This document shows positions 41,077 through 51,774 of a stretch of DNA of 64,000 nt, in pieces. The stretch spans positions 25,746,119-25,810,118 of the forward strand of contig OV277872.1 of assembly GCA_922989275.2 (NCBI GenBank). Direction: 5' to 3'. The stretch's first letter is position 1. Every line of letters starts with the position of its first letter. The notes under the pieces were generated by a model. That model worked only from the letters and a program-made list of their open reading frames with translations. It did not search any database and had not been told where the DNA came from. The position numbers and the translations under genes were made by a program. The stretch is from Gari tellinella. Lineage: Eukaryota; Mollusca; Bivalvia; Cardiida; Psammobiidae.

Positions 41077-42147
41077 AACAAGGGCCACTATGGCCCTAAA
41101 TCGCTCACCTGGTACACAATGGCAAACTTGACCTAGATTGTGACTGGACATGTATACCCACAATCAACAAGTAGAATGTAAACAAGATTTTCCAATGATT
41201 TGACCTAGTGACCTAGTTTTTAACTGGACATGACCCATATTCAAACTTGACCTAGATATCAATGAGACAAGCATTCCGACCAAATTTCATCAAGATCCAA
41301 TGAGATTTGTAGCCTCTAGAGTGTAAACAAGGTTTTTCTAAGATTTGACCTAGTGACCTAGTTTTTAACCGGACATGACTTATATTCAAACTTGACCTAG
41401 ATATCAATGAAACAAACATTACCACCAATTTTCATTAAGATCCAATGAGATTTGTAGCCTCTAGAGTGTTCACAAGGTTTTTCTATGATTTGACCTAGTG
41501 ACCTAGTTTTTGACCGGACATGACCCATTTTCAAACATGACCTAGCTATCAATGAGACAAACATTCTGACCAAGTTTCATCAAGATCCAATGAGATGTGT
41601 AGCCTCTAGAGTGTTCACAAGGTTTTTCTATGATTTGACCTAGTGACCTAGTTTTTAACCGGACATGATTCATATTCAAACTTGACCTAGATATCCATGA
41701 GACAAACATTCTGACCAAGTTTCATCAAGATCCAATGAGATTTGTAGCCTCTAGAGTGTTCACAAGGTTTTTCTTTGATTTGACCTAGTGACCTAGTTTT
41801 TGACCGGACATGACCCATATTCAAACTGGACCTAGATATCAATGAGACAAACATTGTGACTAAGTTTCATCAAGATCCAATGAGATGTGTAGCCTCTAGA
41901 GTGTTCACAAGGTTTTTCTATGATTTGACCTAGTGACCTAGTTTTTGACCCGACATGACCCACATTCGAACTTGGCCTAGATTTCTACTAGACAAACATT
42001 GTGATCAAGTTTCATGAAGATTGGATGATATTTATAGCTGCTAGAGTGTTCACAAACCAATTGTGAACGGACAGACGACGGACGACGGACGACGGACATC
42101 CAGCGATCCTAAAAGCTCACCTTGGCACTTCGTGCCAGGTGAGCTAA
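41077..42147. mobile_element. Tandem-core element with hairpin ends, 145-bp repeats
   Basis: Left end AACAAGGGCCACTATGGCCC-TAAATCGCTCACCTGG; right end GCTCACCTTGGCACTTCGTG-CCAGGTGAGCT. Six copies of a unit with TGACCTAGTGACCTAG at 41201, 41345, 41491, 41636, 41781 and 41926 (period about 145). GACGACGGACGACGG precedes the right hairpin, as at 38300-38340. Same ends as 36700-38392 but a different core. Confidence 0.7.
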
Positions 42148-42560
42148 AAATACAGGGATCTATACCGTTTTCTTGACTCTTATACACTATACATGTATAT
42201 AATAACAAGGGGTGCAACTCCTTCTATGGGTTTTCGTTCACCACAAGTACAAAAATGTCTGCATCTCGTACACTTTACATGATATGCTCGTAATTCGTTC
42301 GACTATCGAAAGCCAAGATATTTTGCTACAAAATGAATATTTTCAACTGACAATATCGCATGCATTATTACAACTTAAACAACGATTTTCTCGCGAGTCG
42401 TCGCGGTTTTTTTATTCTCGGCTGACGTTCGTTCACCCGGGTTTCATCATATCACAGCGATAACCTGGCGATTTACAGTTCAATGCATGGCGTGATTCAA
42501 TAAAGCGACCTGATTCAATCACTAACCGTCAGTTTTCCAGTCCACTAAGCCTGTCAGCTA

Positions 42561-43631
42561 TAGTCCGATTTTGACCCGTGAGCTGTGACCTTTAGGACGA
42601 GTCCACCCGTAGAGGTAAAACGCGTCACAAACCATGAATTTGTTCAGGAGTTACCTACCTTTCATGGTATACTAAGGATATAGTGTATTTTGTATTGAAA
42701 TTAAATCAATACTCGAGTTAGAGTAATTGGTAGCGGGTTAGGATACTTGCAATAGTGTAAAAGGCTGTGGGGTCGATTCCCAGTAGGATTTCTCTGTTTT
42801 TTCAATTATTATTATCTTTTAGTGCATTTGTTTTCAAACAATTACTTATTTGAATTGTTCAACATTTTATGCAAAATGTGTCATGGACATCCTAAAGGTT
42901 TAACTTTGTGAAGTTTTAAATGTATGTTAAATATTACCCTATGTGGCCAGTCTCTCACTTCTAGAAAAAAATTGCATTACTTAATTAATTGCTGCTTATG
43001 GTGCCCTCTGATCTTGGTATTCGCTGTTTTCAGGGGACAAGTGGAGTACACTCTTTCTAAAGGACGAGTAAACTTGTCGTTAGGGTTCAATGTGTTAGGT
43101 ACTTAGGAATACCTGTAAGGTTACCCTATATAAGTTATATGGAATTCGGATTAGATCCAATGGAATTTTAAATCGCTTCTGCTTCTCCTTCGTCCTGTCT
43201 CGTAGACATTTTCTACAAGCTTCCTTGCAATGAAAAGTTAGACTATTGACGCGGTGGTTTTGTCTGTCCTGGCATCTTTAGTTTGAATAATGTGGTTATA
43301 CCGAAATGTAATATGAAATTGAATAGTATATATTATTTAAATGCTGAACTCTTACTAAAGGCTCCTTGTCTTTATCGTCATGTGTAGTGTAAAAATGTCT
43401 TTCCCAACCAAATAAGAAAAGAAAAAAGAAAGGATTCACTGGGTATCGAACTCATGACCTTACCCAGTAAAACACTACTCTACTACCTCGACCACGATTA
43501 CATATAGGTCTCAAAATCTTATTTTATATATCAAGTTAAGGTTTGAACCCTAACTTACCCATATCATGGAATGGTTGCAACTTCTATAAATAGAAAAGCT
43601 CAGTCACGGTCCAGCGCACAAAATTTACCTA
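42561..43631. mobile_element. TA-flanked TIR element with two tRNA-like modules, nested
   Basis: TAGTCCGATTTTG at left and CAAAATTTACCTA at right are weak inverted ends, with TA at 42559-42560 and 43632-43633. The opposite arm of the host element reads GTCAGCTACCTATTATAACG, the unoccupied site with a single TA. Modules: plus strand at 42718-42788 (GGTCGATTCCC) and minus strand at 43432-43500 (GAGTTCGATACCC), facing each other. Confidence 0.8.
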
Positions 43632-43835
43632 TACCTATTATAACGGTATTTTCGTCGATCGCTCTTGTTTATGTCCGGATGAAGCCATTGGATTGACCCC
43701 TCACCTTTGCTGGATTTGTAACAAGGTAAGTCATTGGTTAATGTACTGGTTCCCAGTTACAGTTAATGTTTACTCGGAAAACAATAACCATTTTATGCGC
43801 TCTTTAGCATGTTTAGGCCGAACCTTCAAATTTAG

Positions 43836-44850
43836 AAAATGAACAATCAACAACAAAACGCTTGGATATCGCGATCGCTGGACATAATTTGGTAATTTTG
43901 GGTGAAGCAGGTACGGGGAAATCATTTGTAGTTAAAACATTAAGGATTATTTAGAAGGTGCAGGAAAAAAGGTTCAAATTACTTGTGCGACAGGCATAGC
44001 CTGTAATTTTTATAATGTCAACGACAACGGATCTGCTTCTGCTTGTACAGTTAACAGGTTTCTGGGTTTAATTGATGGACGCTTTGGCCCCGACGACATA
44101 AATGCCGTTCATAGTAAGAACACCTGTTTCAGTTATGTAGACAAAAATCTGGGAGAAACCGATTGTCTCATTGTGGACGAGTGTTCAATGATAAGTCAAA
44201 GAACGTTTGAGACCATTGTCAGTGTGCTGGAGAAAGGAGACGCCACTGCAACTTGTTTTTGTGGTGACTTTTTGCAGCTGCCTCCTGTCCCTAATGAGAG
44301 ATACGGTGATTATGGGGAATTTTGTTTCTGCAGCCCATTCTTTCAGGATATTTTCCCCTATAAAATAGTCCTGAAAGATTGATATAGAGCTAAACAGCCA
44401 CAGCTTGTTAAAGCCACCAGGGATGTTTTCAATGGCCACTTAACTTGTGAGTCAGAAAAATTTATTGTCGGTTTAAGGCGACCATTACCCCCTGCTGATC
44501 ATGAAAGTGTAAAACTTTTTTCCACCAATCAATTAATGGATGGTTATAACAGAAAGTGTTTGCTTGAATATCCAGGGGAAGTTTTTGAACACGTTTCAAC
44601 AGATATTGGGGACAAAAGAGCACTGGAGAAAATGATTGCACCCCACACATTGTGGCTCAAACGGGCTGCCCTGTTATTTTATTACAGAACATTTCGAACA
44701 AGCTATTCAATGAATTAAGAGGCTCTGTAGTGAACATTACCTGTGATGGCATAATAATAACATTCCCCTCAGTGGCAATTACTACAAGGATTCCAGTTGC
44801 CAAATTTACAGGTAAAAACGACAGTGATATCAGCATCATCATCTTCTCTG
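43836..44850 (+). pseudogene. Broken PIF1-like DNA helicase
   Basis: Walker A GEAGTGKS at about 43911-43934; Walker B-like DCLIVDECSMIS at about 44161-44196 (DE followed by CSM, as in Pif1 family); CFCGDFLQLPPV at about 44258-44295, the helicase motif III region; and, later, GCPVILLQNIS and RGSVVNI (44660-44740), the C-terminal Pif1 signature. Breaks: a 1-nt shift after the Walker A helix (about 43940), a TGA where Trp is expected after KIVLKD (44380-44382) and a shift near 44650. In the family these are SF1B 5'-3' helicases; many eukaryotic copies travel in transposons. This copy cannot make an intact enzyme. Confidence 0.8.
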
Positions 44851-45016
44851 CATAGTATGAAATGCGCGAAGAATTGGGAACCAGTTACCTGTAATATTCA
44901 ATTTGCATTTCGCCCCCACGGTTCGCCCTAAATTTGCTTCGCTCATCCAATGAAATGGCTCCTTCCATACAGCGTTCGGCAGACGGCTCCAAAATCAAAC
45001 ATGGCTTCACCCAGTA

Positions 45017-45491
45017 GCGCGTTCAAGTACCGTATCAGCGAACAGCAACATTAACCGATGCAAACAACCCATATAGTACGACATCTAACGTTCACCAATA
45101 CTCTTCAATAATAACTCATTGCGCCCCCATGTTTATTAACTTTTCAAGGGTACGAACGATTTATGTACGAATCGGAATAAAAAGTGTTCTAATCAACTGA
45201 AATGCATCAATTTTACCGCATATAAAAAAATAAGATTTAGCTGCTCAGATGTAAGCTACTTTGTTTGATACATTAAGTATCGGAAAATGTTGGTTTATTG
45301 ATGAGAAATTAAGTCGGGAATGTTCGCTGGTTTTATTAAATTCATTTGGTCGCCATTTTGTATTCCTTTGTTGGCGATGGCTAACTACCTCTGAGGCCAT
45401 TTGCGCCGTTCGCAATCGGTAACAGCCAAACGGTCGTTAAAGGTAAATTGTTACCGTTTTCTGTTGCAATCGATGCGGTACTTGAACGCGC
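45017..45491. mobile_element. Short TIR element (GCGCGTTCAAGTACCG ends)
   Basis: TAGCGCGTTCAAGTACCGTA at 45017 and TGCGGTACTTGAACGCGCTA ending 45491 are inverted. Interior has no ORF. TA at each edge could be target duplication or part of the repeat. Confidence 0.55.
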
Positions 45492-46249
45492 TATGTACAG
45501 ACATAAACAAGAGCGATCGACGAAAATGCCGTTATAATAGGTAGCTGACTGGCTTAGAGGACTGGAAAACTGACGGTTAGTGATTGAATCAGGTCGCTTT
45601 ATTGAATCACGCCATGCATTGAACTGTAAATCGCCAGGTTATCGCTGTGATATGATGAAACCCGGGTGAACGAACGTCAGCCGAGAATATAAAAAAAACG
45701 CGACGACTCGCGAGAAAATCTTTGTTTAAGTTGTAATAATGCATGCGATACTGTTAGTTGTATATATTTATTTTGTAGCAAAATATCTTGGCTTTCGATA
45801 GTCGAAAGAATTACGAGTATATCATGTAAATTGTACGAGATGCAGACATTTTTATACTTGTGGTGATCGAAAACCCATTGATGAAGTTGCACCCCTTGTT
45901 ATTATATATATAGTGTATAAGAGTCAAGAAACGGTATAGACCCCTGTGACTTAAAATAGTAAAACAGTTTCACGGTTAGTTACTGCAGATTGTATATCCT
46001 AATTTGACTTAACTTTGTATAAAGCAAGCTTACGTTGAGTCATAGAACTTTTGGAATTGTAATTTGGGTCAAATAATTTATGATTAGATACCCAAATTTT
46101 GTCCAATCTTTATATTCAGCAAGCTGACATAAAGACCTATGTGAAGATTGTACTTTTGGGTCAACGGATCAATGTCATTGTTACTAAAATAGAAACAGGG
46201 TGCTAGGTCAATAACTTGAGATTGGATATTCCAATTTAGACTTACAGGG

Positions 46250-46345
46250 ACCTTCCTACTTTGTCTTTGGTGCTGCGGCTTAATTGCCATAGGCAATTGT
46301 TTCTGTTTATAAAACCGAAAATATCCCTTCTGCCAAATGCTAAAA
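46250..46345 (-). repeat. Copy 1 of a dispersed ~90-bp motif
   Basis: Minus strand: TTTTCGGTTTTATAAACAGA and ATGGCAATTAAGCCGCAGCA. The same block occurs at 46895-46990 and, inverted, at 51695-51770. Nature unknown. Confidence 0.5.
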
Positions 46346-46894
46346 AGAAGGCAGGTCGTTGGATTTGATTCCATTTGCTGTTTCGCAACATATGAGATTG
46401 ACGAAAAGTATAATCCTGAAATTTTCATCTTCTCATCATCCCTCATCATTCATCGGTGCTATTTGACGTAATTTGTGTCGCAGTGTCGTAAAACCCAACT
46501 CATCCATCCATCCAATTTAGACCAACGAATGTTTTTAGCAAGCTTTTAAGACCTACATTGGGACTGTATGTTTGGTCATCATGTGAATATTAAGGTCAAT
46601 GTTACTTAAACTAGAAAAACCGTTTTCCGGTCAAAAACTTCAGAATTGATATACCAATAATGCCCCAATATTTATTTTAGCAAGCTTACATGAATACCTA
46701 GCTTTCGATTAATACGTTAAACCTTTAACCCCTGGTTTCGTAGCATTGACACGTTACTTGAATGCAGAGCAAATGCTTTTAACTGTTTGATCATTTCCTG
46801 TGCCTCGGACAGGCTTCAAATGTAAGATGGTTGTTTGTCTGCATATTCATCACAGTCATTGTCATTCTCCTGAGTCCCTCTATTTTTTGTGTCT

Positions 46895-46990
46895 CTTCCA
46901 GAGACCTTCCTACATTGCCGTAGTTCTGGGGCTTAATTGCCAAAGGGGATTTTTTACTGTTTATGAAACCGAGATTATTCCCTCTGCCAA
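46895..46990 (-). repeat. Copy 2 of the dispersed ~90-bp motif
   Basis: Minus strand: AATCTCGGTTTCATAAACAG and TTGGCAATTAAGCCCCAGAA, followed by GTAGGAAGGTCTCTGGAAGA. The last block is also near copy 1 (GTAGGAAGGTCCCTGTAAG). Confidence 0.5.
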
Positions 46991-47052
46991 GAATTAAAAG
47001 GACAGCAGGTTGGTGGTTTTGATCCCCATTCGCTACTTGCAAACGAGTGAGA

Positions 47053-47545
47053 TTAACCGAATTCATCTTCCTCAAATTTTCTCCCAGTCTCTATGTCCAT
47101 TACATTTGACAACTCTTTGTCTACTTGAAGAAGGTCATTAAAGTCACAGCCAAATAATTCTTTGGACATATTTAACACAGCCAGGGGCAAATTGTCCTCT
47201 GCCTCTTCATCACTGCATTCTCTCTGTTCTGTTGGGGTAACACATTCACACAACAATGAATTGATACCTGTAAGACCAAAACACTTTTGTATTGTTGACA
47301 TTTCAATTTCACGCCAAGAGCGCCTGGTCCATTATATGGCACCAAGGATCTTATCTTTCTCAAGATATAAGAACCGTTTGCGGTTTATCTCTCGCCATTT
47401 CGTCAAGCACATATTTGAGTTGGTATTCCGGATACTTTAGATCCAATGTCTGAATAATACCCGGTCCATCGGCTGAGATTTTTAAGTTGTATTTGCTGGT
47501 AAAAGCATTGTTAAACATTGCTCACTTTTGGATAAGATAGGGACG
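47053..47545 (-). pseudogene. Unidentified coding-like remnant
   Basis: The minus strand from about 47545 reads FNNAFTSKYNLKISADGPGI, IQTLDLKYPEYQLKYVLDEM and ARDKPQTVLIS before a stop; after shifts it resumes as an 82-residue acidic frame (47301-47053) ending METGRKFEEDEFG-like. Residue composition and length of open sequence look protein-derived, but I recognise no family. Probably a transposon-borne or dead host gene fragment. Confidence 0.35.
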
Positions 47546-47559
47546 TTCTCTAGTACCAA

Positions 47560-48300
47560 AAAGGCCTTTTTCCAAGTCGTTTCATTTTAGAACCATATGA
47601 CTTGAGCCATTGTTCAAAGATCACTGACGCCATTCATGACTTTTTGTTTGAAGAACACGGCACAGGAAGGGATTAATAGAAATCGTTGTAAACACCGTGG
47701 ATTTTTTCTATTTCCAAATATTACTGGAGTTACCTTTTAACATGTCATAGATGCAAATAATTCTACTGTAACTCTCCTTTGAACGTTCCCCGCCGGAACA
47801 ATCGTCTCCTTTATCATGATAAGTCTTGGGTGAATTCTGTCGAAAAAATAGACCTGTCCCAACCACATGAAGATGTCGCATGCTTCATAACCAGGGTGAA
47901 TATGTGGCAACTTCTCTTTTATTTTTCAGTGTAATATTAAAATTTAATTTAATTTTTCTATATTTTTCCAGTTAAATATTTTAATATCTCCGTAAATAGG
48001 TGCATTTGGGCCGATATCCATCCCACTCTCCACCTTACAATACATAGTAAATATTTATATCTACAAATATATTGAACATTTTTTGTGTGTATATGATAAA
48101 AAGAAAGAAAAGAATGAAAACAATAGTGTATTTTTAAGTCAACTTCTTAACCCACTCAGCAATAACATTATCGTGTACATCTCCACTCTCGCCATTTATT
48201 GTAATGAAAAACAATGTTGTGTCTTTTAAGAAAACGTTCAAGCCAGCCATCTGATGAACAAAATGTACTGTCGTCTAGCTCTTTTGCAAACTTTCAAAGT
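47560..48300. other. No gene recognised
   Basis: AT-rich sequence with stop-dense frames; no repeat partner found within the window. Confidence 0.45.
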
Positions 48301-48314
48301 TTGTCCCTAAATAA

Positions 48315-48525
48315 GAGGACCATTAACATTGGTGTTTCTTACCATTACATTGATACTTCTATTGCGTCTTAATAAGAGGACGATTAACATTGATATTTAT
48401 TTTGTGCCTTAATTATATTAGAAGACCATTAATATTGGTATTTCTTTTGTGTCTTAAATAGAGGACTATCAACATTGATATTTCTTTTGTGCCTTAATGA
48501 GAGGACAATGTACATTGGTATGTCT
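48315..48525. repeat. Degenerate minisatellite, ~45-60-bp units
   Basis: AAGAGGACCATTAACATTGG-type units followed by TATTTCTTTTGTGCCTTAAT recur four to five times with drift. Confidence 0.65.
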
Positions 48526-49221
48526 TGAAGTCACGTCCCTAAACATGTCCCATCTTAAATCATCCACATCTTCATTTCCAGTCTTGTGCCTTTTTCTCTT
48601 TCTATCACCAATTACATGTACATTTTACTCAACTTCACTTTGAATCTCTGTTTTTCTCTTTACAAGTAGCTGTATCAGGTCAGCTACATCAAAACATCTA
48701 AACATTACTGACCACCTTCATCAAGTTGAAGATTACATCAGAGTTGTGTGCGATTACGCAGAACGGGAAACAAAGCCGTTAGTTTAATAAACATATTGAT
48801 TACTTAAAATCAGCTGTTGATTGGATTGACGAGATATCAGGTGTTAAAGAGAACTCCGGTCTACTATAGTTCTAGGAAGAATGGGTATTTCCGAGTCAGG
48901 GTTCTTAAATGGATTGTTCGGAAGGTGATTTGCGTGTGTCATATAGCCCGGACGCATTCACCTTTTCCTCTAAAATTAGTATCTTATTTGGCTTTGCACC
49001 ATTGATTTCTGAAACACCCAGCAAAGTTATATGATTGTAAGGTTTATGCAGTGTATTTCCATGCAGCAAAATATTTCACATAATATGGCACACAGTGTAG
49101 ACCCTGATTTTACATATCGTAACGCGACCTAAGGGTCTAGACTGCTTGCCATAGATGTCAACTTGAGTAGACACTGGGCTTAAATGGGTCAAATTTGTTA
49201 TCTCCATATTATTACATTTTT

Positions 49222-50540
49222 ATACGCCCGTCATCGACGGTCGTATTATGGTATACCCAGCGCTGTCCGTACGTCCGTCCGTCCGTCCGTTAACTTTCGT
49301 CCGTCCGTCCGTTAACTTTTCTTGTTAGCGCTCTCTCACCTTTATTTATTTACCGATTTTGATTAAACTTCCTACACATATTCCATACCACAATAGCTCG
49401 GACGAGTTCGCGTTTCAGACGTTGGCGGCTATTTTTAGCAGAGTTATGCCCCTTTATTGTCAAAAATGGGCATTTTAAAAAAAAGAACAGAACTTTTTTA
49501 TTTTTTATTCAATTGATTTCAAATTTGATATGGTGATACACTGAATGAAGTTACTTAACATATATTACGGGTTTTTGGTTTGACTCCGTATTTTCAGAGT
49601 TATGCCCCTTCACACAATTTTTTTAACAATATATTGTTTCCTGATCATAATTTTACTTACATTTTGTCTATTGTAACCAAATTTCATATTTAGCTTTCTC
49701 ATCATGCAGGGAAGGCAACTGCGAATTTTGGTTTTTGTTAAATTATTTTTCTATGAGTTATGCCCCTTTACATACTTAAAATAAGCCACACTTATGCCGT
49801 TAACTTTTCTTCTTAGCGCTCTCTCACCTTCATTTATTGACCGATTTTGATTAAACTTCCTACAAATATTCCATACCACAATAGCTCAGACGAGTTCGCG
49901 TTTCAGACGTTGGGGACTATTTTTAGCAGTTATGCCCCTTTATTGTCAAAAATGGGCATTTTTAAAAAAAAAAACAGAACTTTTTTTATATTTTATTCAA
50001 TTGATTTCAAATTTGATACGGTGATACAATGAATGAAGTTACTTAATATATATAGTTATGCCCCTTCACACAATTTTTTTAACAATATATTGTTTCCTGA
50101 TAATAATTTTACTTACATTTTGTCTATTGTAACCAAATTTCATATTTAGTTTTCTCATCATACAAGGAAGGCACCTGTGAATATTTTGGTTCTTGTTAAA
50201 TTTCAGATGTTGGCAACTATTTTTACCAGAGTTATGCCCCCTTTAATTATTGTCAAACTTCCGTGATATATCCAAAGTATGTAAATACGCCCAAAGAGCA
50301 TTTGTTTATGAGAAAACATTTGGTAGAAAAACTATCGTGATAGTATTGCAATAGTTTCTTGACTATCGCAATACTATCGGGATAGTACTTGAGCTATCGC
50401 AATACTACAGCATAGTCTTTTTGAGATCAATAGTCGGGCCTACACTCCGGGTGACTTTTTCCAGTCGGCCTGAGTCCGGACGACTTTGACGGCCGCTGGC
50501 CATGACGGGCGTATTTTGCCGCACTGCGGTGCTCTTGTCA
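49222..50540 (-). mobile_element. Hairpin-ended element (ACGCCCGTCAT family)
   Basis: Left ATACGCCCGTCATCGACGGT-CGTATTATGG and right CATGACGGGCGTATTTTGCC-GCACTGCGGTGCTCTTGT. Read on the minus strand it opens ACAAGAGCACCGCAGTGCGG, parallel to the ACAAG-plus-hairpin start of the GCTCACCT elements. Inside, 49309-49700 and 49795-50160 are a diverged direct duplication (CGCTCTCTCACCTT, TATGCCCCTTTATTGTCAAA). CGTCCGTCCGTCCG tract at 49265-49310. Confidence 0.65.
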
Positions 50541-50744
50541 TTTTATGTTATGTAAAAAGGTCAGCCATATTCCCCATTCATTCCTCACATTATTTACAGA
50601 TATAAAATTTTACTTTAAGAAAAATGTAGATTACTATTTACAGGGAAACAATAAGCTGTTCAGTCAGCGTCATTCGTCAATGTCACGATTTATGAAGCCA
50701 GAATGTCACCTATGAAAATGCCATTTTTAGGCGCCCAGATAGCA

Positions 50745-50912
50745 GAGCGACGTTGGCCCAACGTTGGCTAATGGTCGGCATATTGGCACAACGTTGGCGT
50801 TGGCATGTTAACGTTGGGCCAACGTTGTACATCCAACCATCTTTCCTACATAGACGGCGTTGGCTATACAACGTTGGCCCAACGTTGGGCCAACGTTGTA
50901 TAGCCAACCATA
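50745..50912. repeat. Palindrome-rich AACGTT cluster
   Basis: CCCAACGTTGGCC, GCCAACGTTG and CGTTGTATAGCCAACC recur in both orientations; 50855-50908 forms a near-perfect palindrome (GTTGGCTATACAACGTTGGC with its mirror). The 69-residue ORF across it is an artefact. Confidence 0.75.
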
Positions 50913-50919
50913 AACACAC

Positions 50920-51690
50920 AATTTGATAGAGATCTTAAAAGTGATTTTACCAAATATGTGGTCCCATTATATTTTAAAAGCAAACCACAACCACACAAAA
51001 AATTAATTAAAATTACTTAATAAATGCAGTATCCTAATATTGCTATAGATCTATTATTATATACTAGATTCTATTTATAACAAGTAGAGCTCTTAATGAT
51101 TTCTTTAAAATGGGGAAAAAATAATCAATTTACCTAAATCTACATTTTTTCTAGATTTTAGCGGAGAAAAACGTATTCTGTGCGAGACGACACTGTATTT
51201 TTTATAGAGACCCTACCATTCGGCTGTGTTTTATACCTATCCATTTTAGAAAATTTCCACATGCAGACGAAAAAATCCACCCAAATGTGAGTATATCTGC
51301 ATGTAATATATACACAAAAAGTATAAAGCAACAGATTTCAGTTCATTTAAGACAGTTGGTTAATAAGTAAACATTATATGTACAACTATTATAAAATAAA
51401 CATGGATGAGTTCGGGTCCATAACTTTTGAAAGTGGCTGGGGTATGTCCAAATTTTATTGAGTTTTCTCATTAACTTATTCTTAGTGAATTATTTGTTCA
51501 TTTAATCATCAGTTAAACATTATATTGTATAAGTTTATTGCTAGACCTTGATTGTAGAGCCACTAGAGGTCAAAATATGACAATTTTGTATACTTTGGTT
51601 TTGACAGCGTTATACAGTCATTTCGTACCCATGCCTTTTCGTACCCTATTTTTTATTTTACCATTTCTTACTCCTATTTCTTCATTCTAG
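50920..51690. other. No gene recognised
   Basis: AT-rich stretch, stop-dense in all frames I read. Confidence 0.45.
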
Positions 51691-51694
51691 TTCT

Positions 51695-51770
51695 GTACAG
51701 AGGGTATAATCTCGGTCTTATAAACAGAAAAGGTTCCTATGACAATTAAGCCCCAGAACTCGTCCAACTT
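51695..51770 (+). repeat. Copy 3 of the dispersed ~90-bp motif
   Basis: AATCTCGGTCTTATAAACAG and ATGACAATTAAGCCCCAGAA, matching the minus-strand copies at 46250 and 46895. Confidence 0.55.
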
Positions 51771-51774
51771 TTTA

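Larger units (their letters stand above)
42152..45946. mobile_element. Long-TIR element carrying a PIF1-like helicase relic
   Basis: Left arm 42152-42560 and right arm about 45540-45946 are inverted copies over about 400 bp: ACAGGGATCTATACCGTTTT versus, inverted, ACAGGGGTCTATACCGTTTC. The match continues into TCGTCGATCGCTCTTGTTTA (43634-43678 and 45497-45540) once the insertion at 42561-43631 is removed. The arms themselves contain a shared reading frame, which is why mirror ORFs appear. Inside is the helicase pseudogene. A 2.7-kb element before the nested insertion; no transposase was recognised. Confidence 0.7.

Noticed and set aside
36700..42147. Regular repeats considered as a CRISPR-like array
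   Set aside because: Units are contiguous 145- or 318-bp tandem repeats with no unique spacers, in animal DNA.
42212..42463. 83-residue plus-strand ORF mirrored by a minus-strand ORF at 45677-45892 that looked like two conserved genes
   Set aside because: They are the two arms of the inverted repeat of one element; a reading frame in the TIR is possible, but there is no start context, family or length to call a gene.
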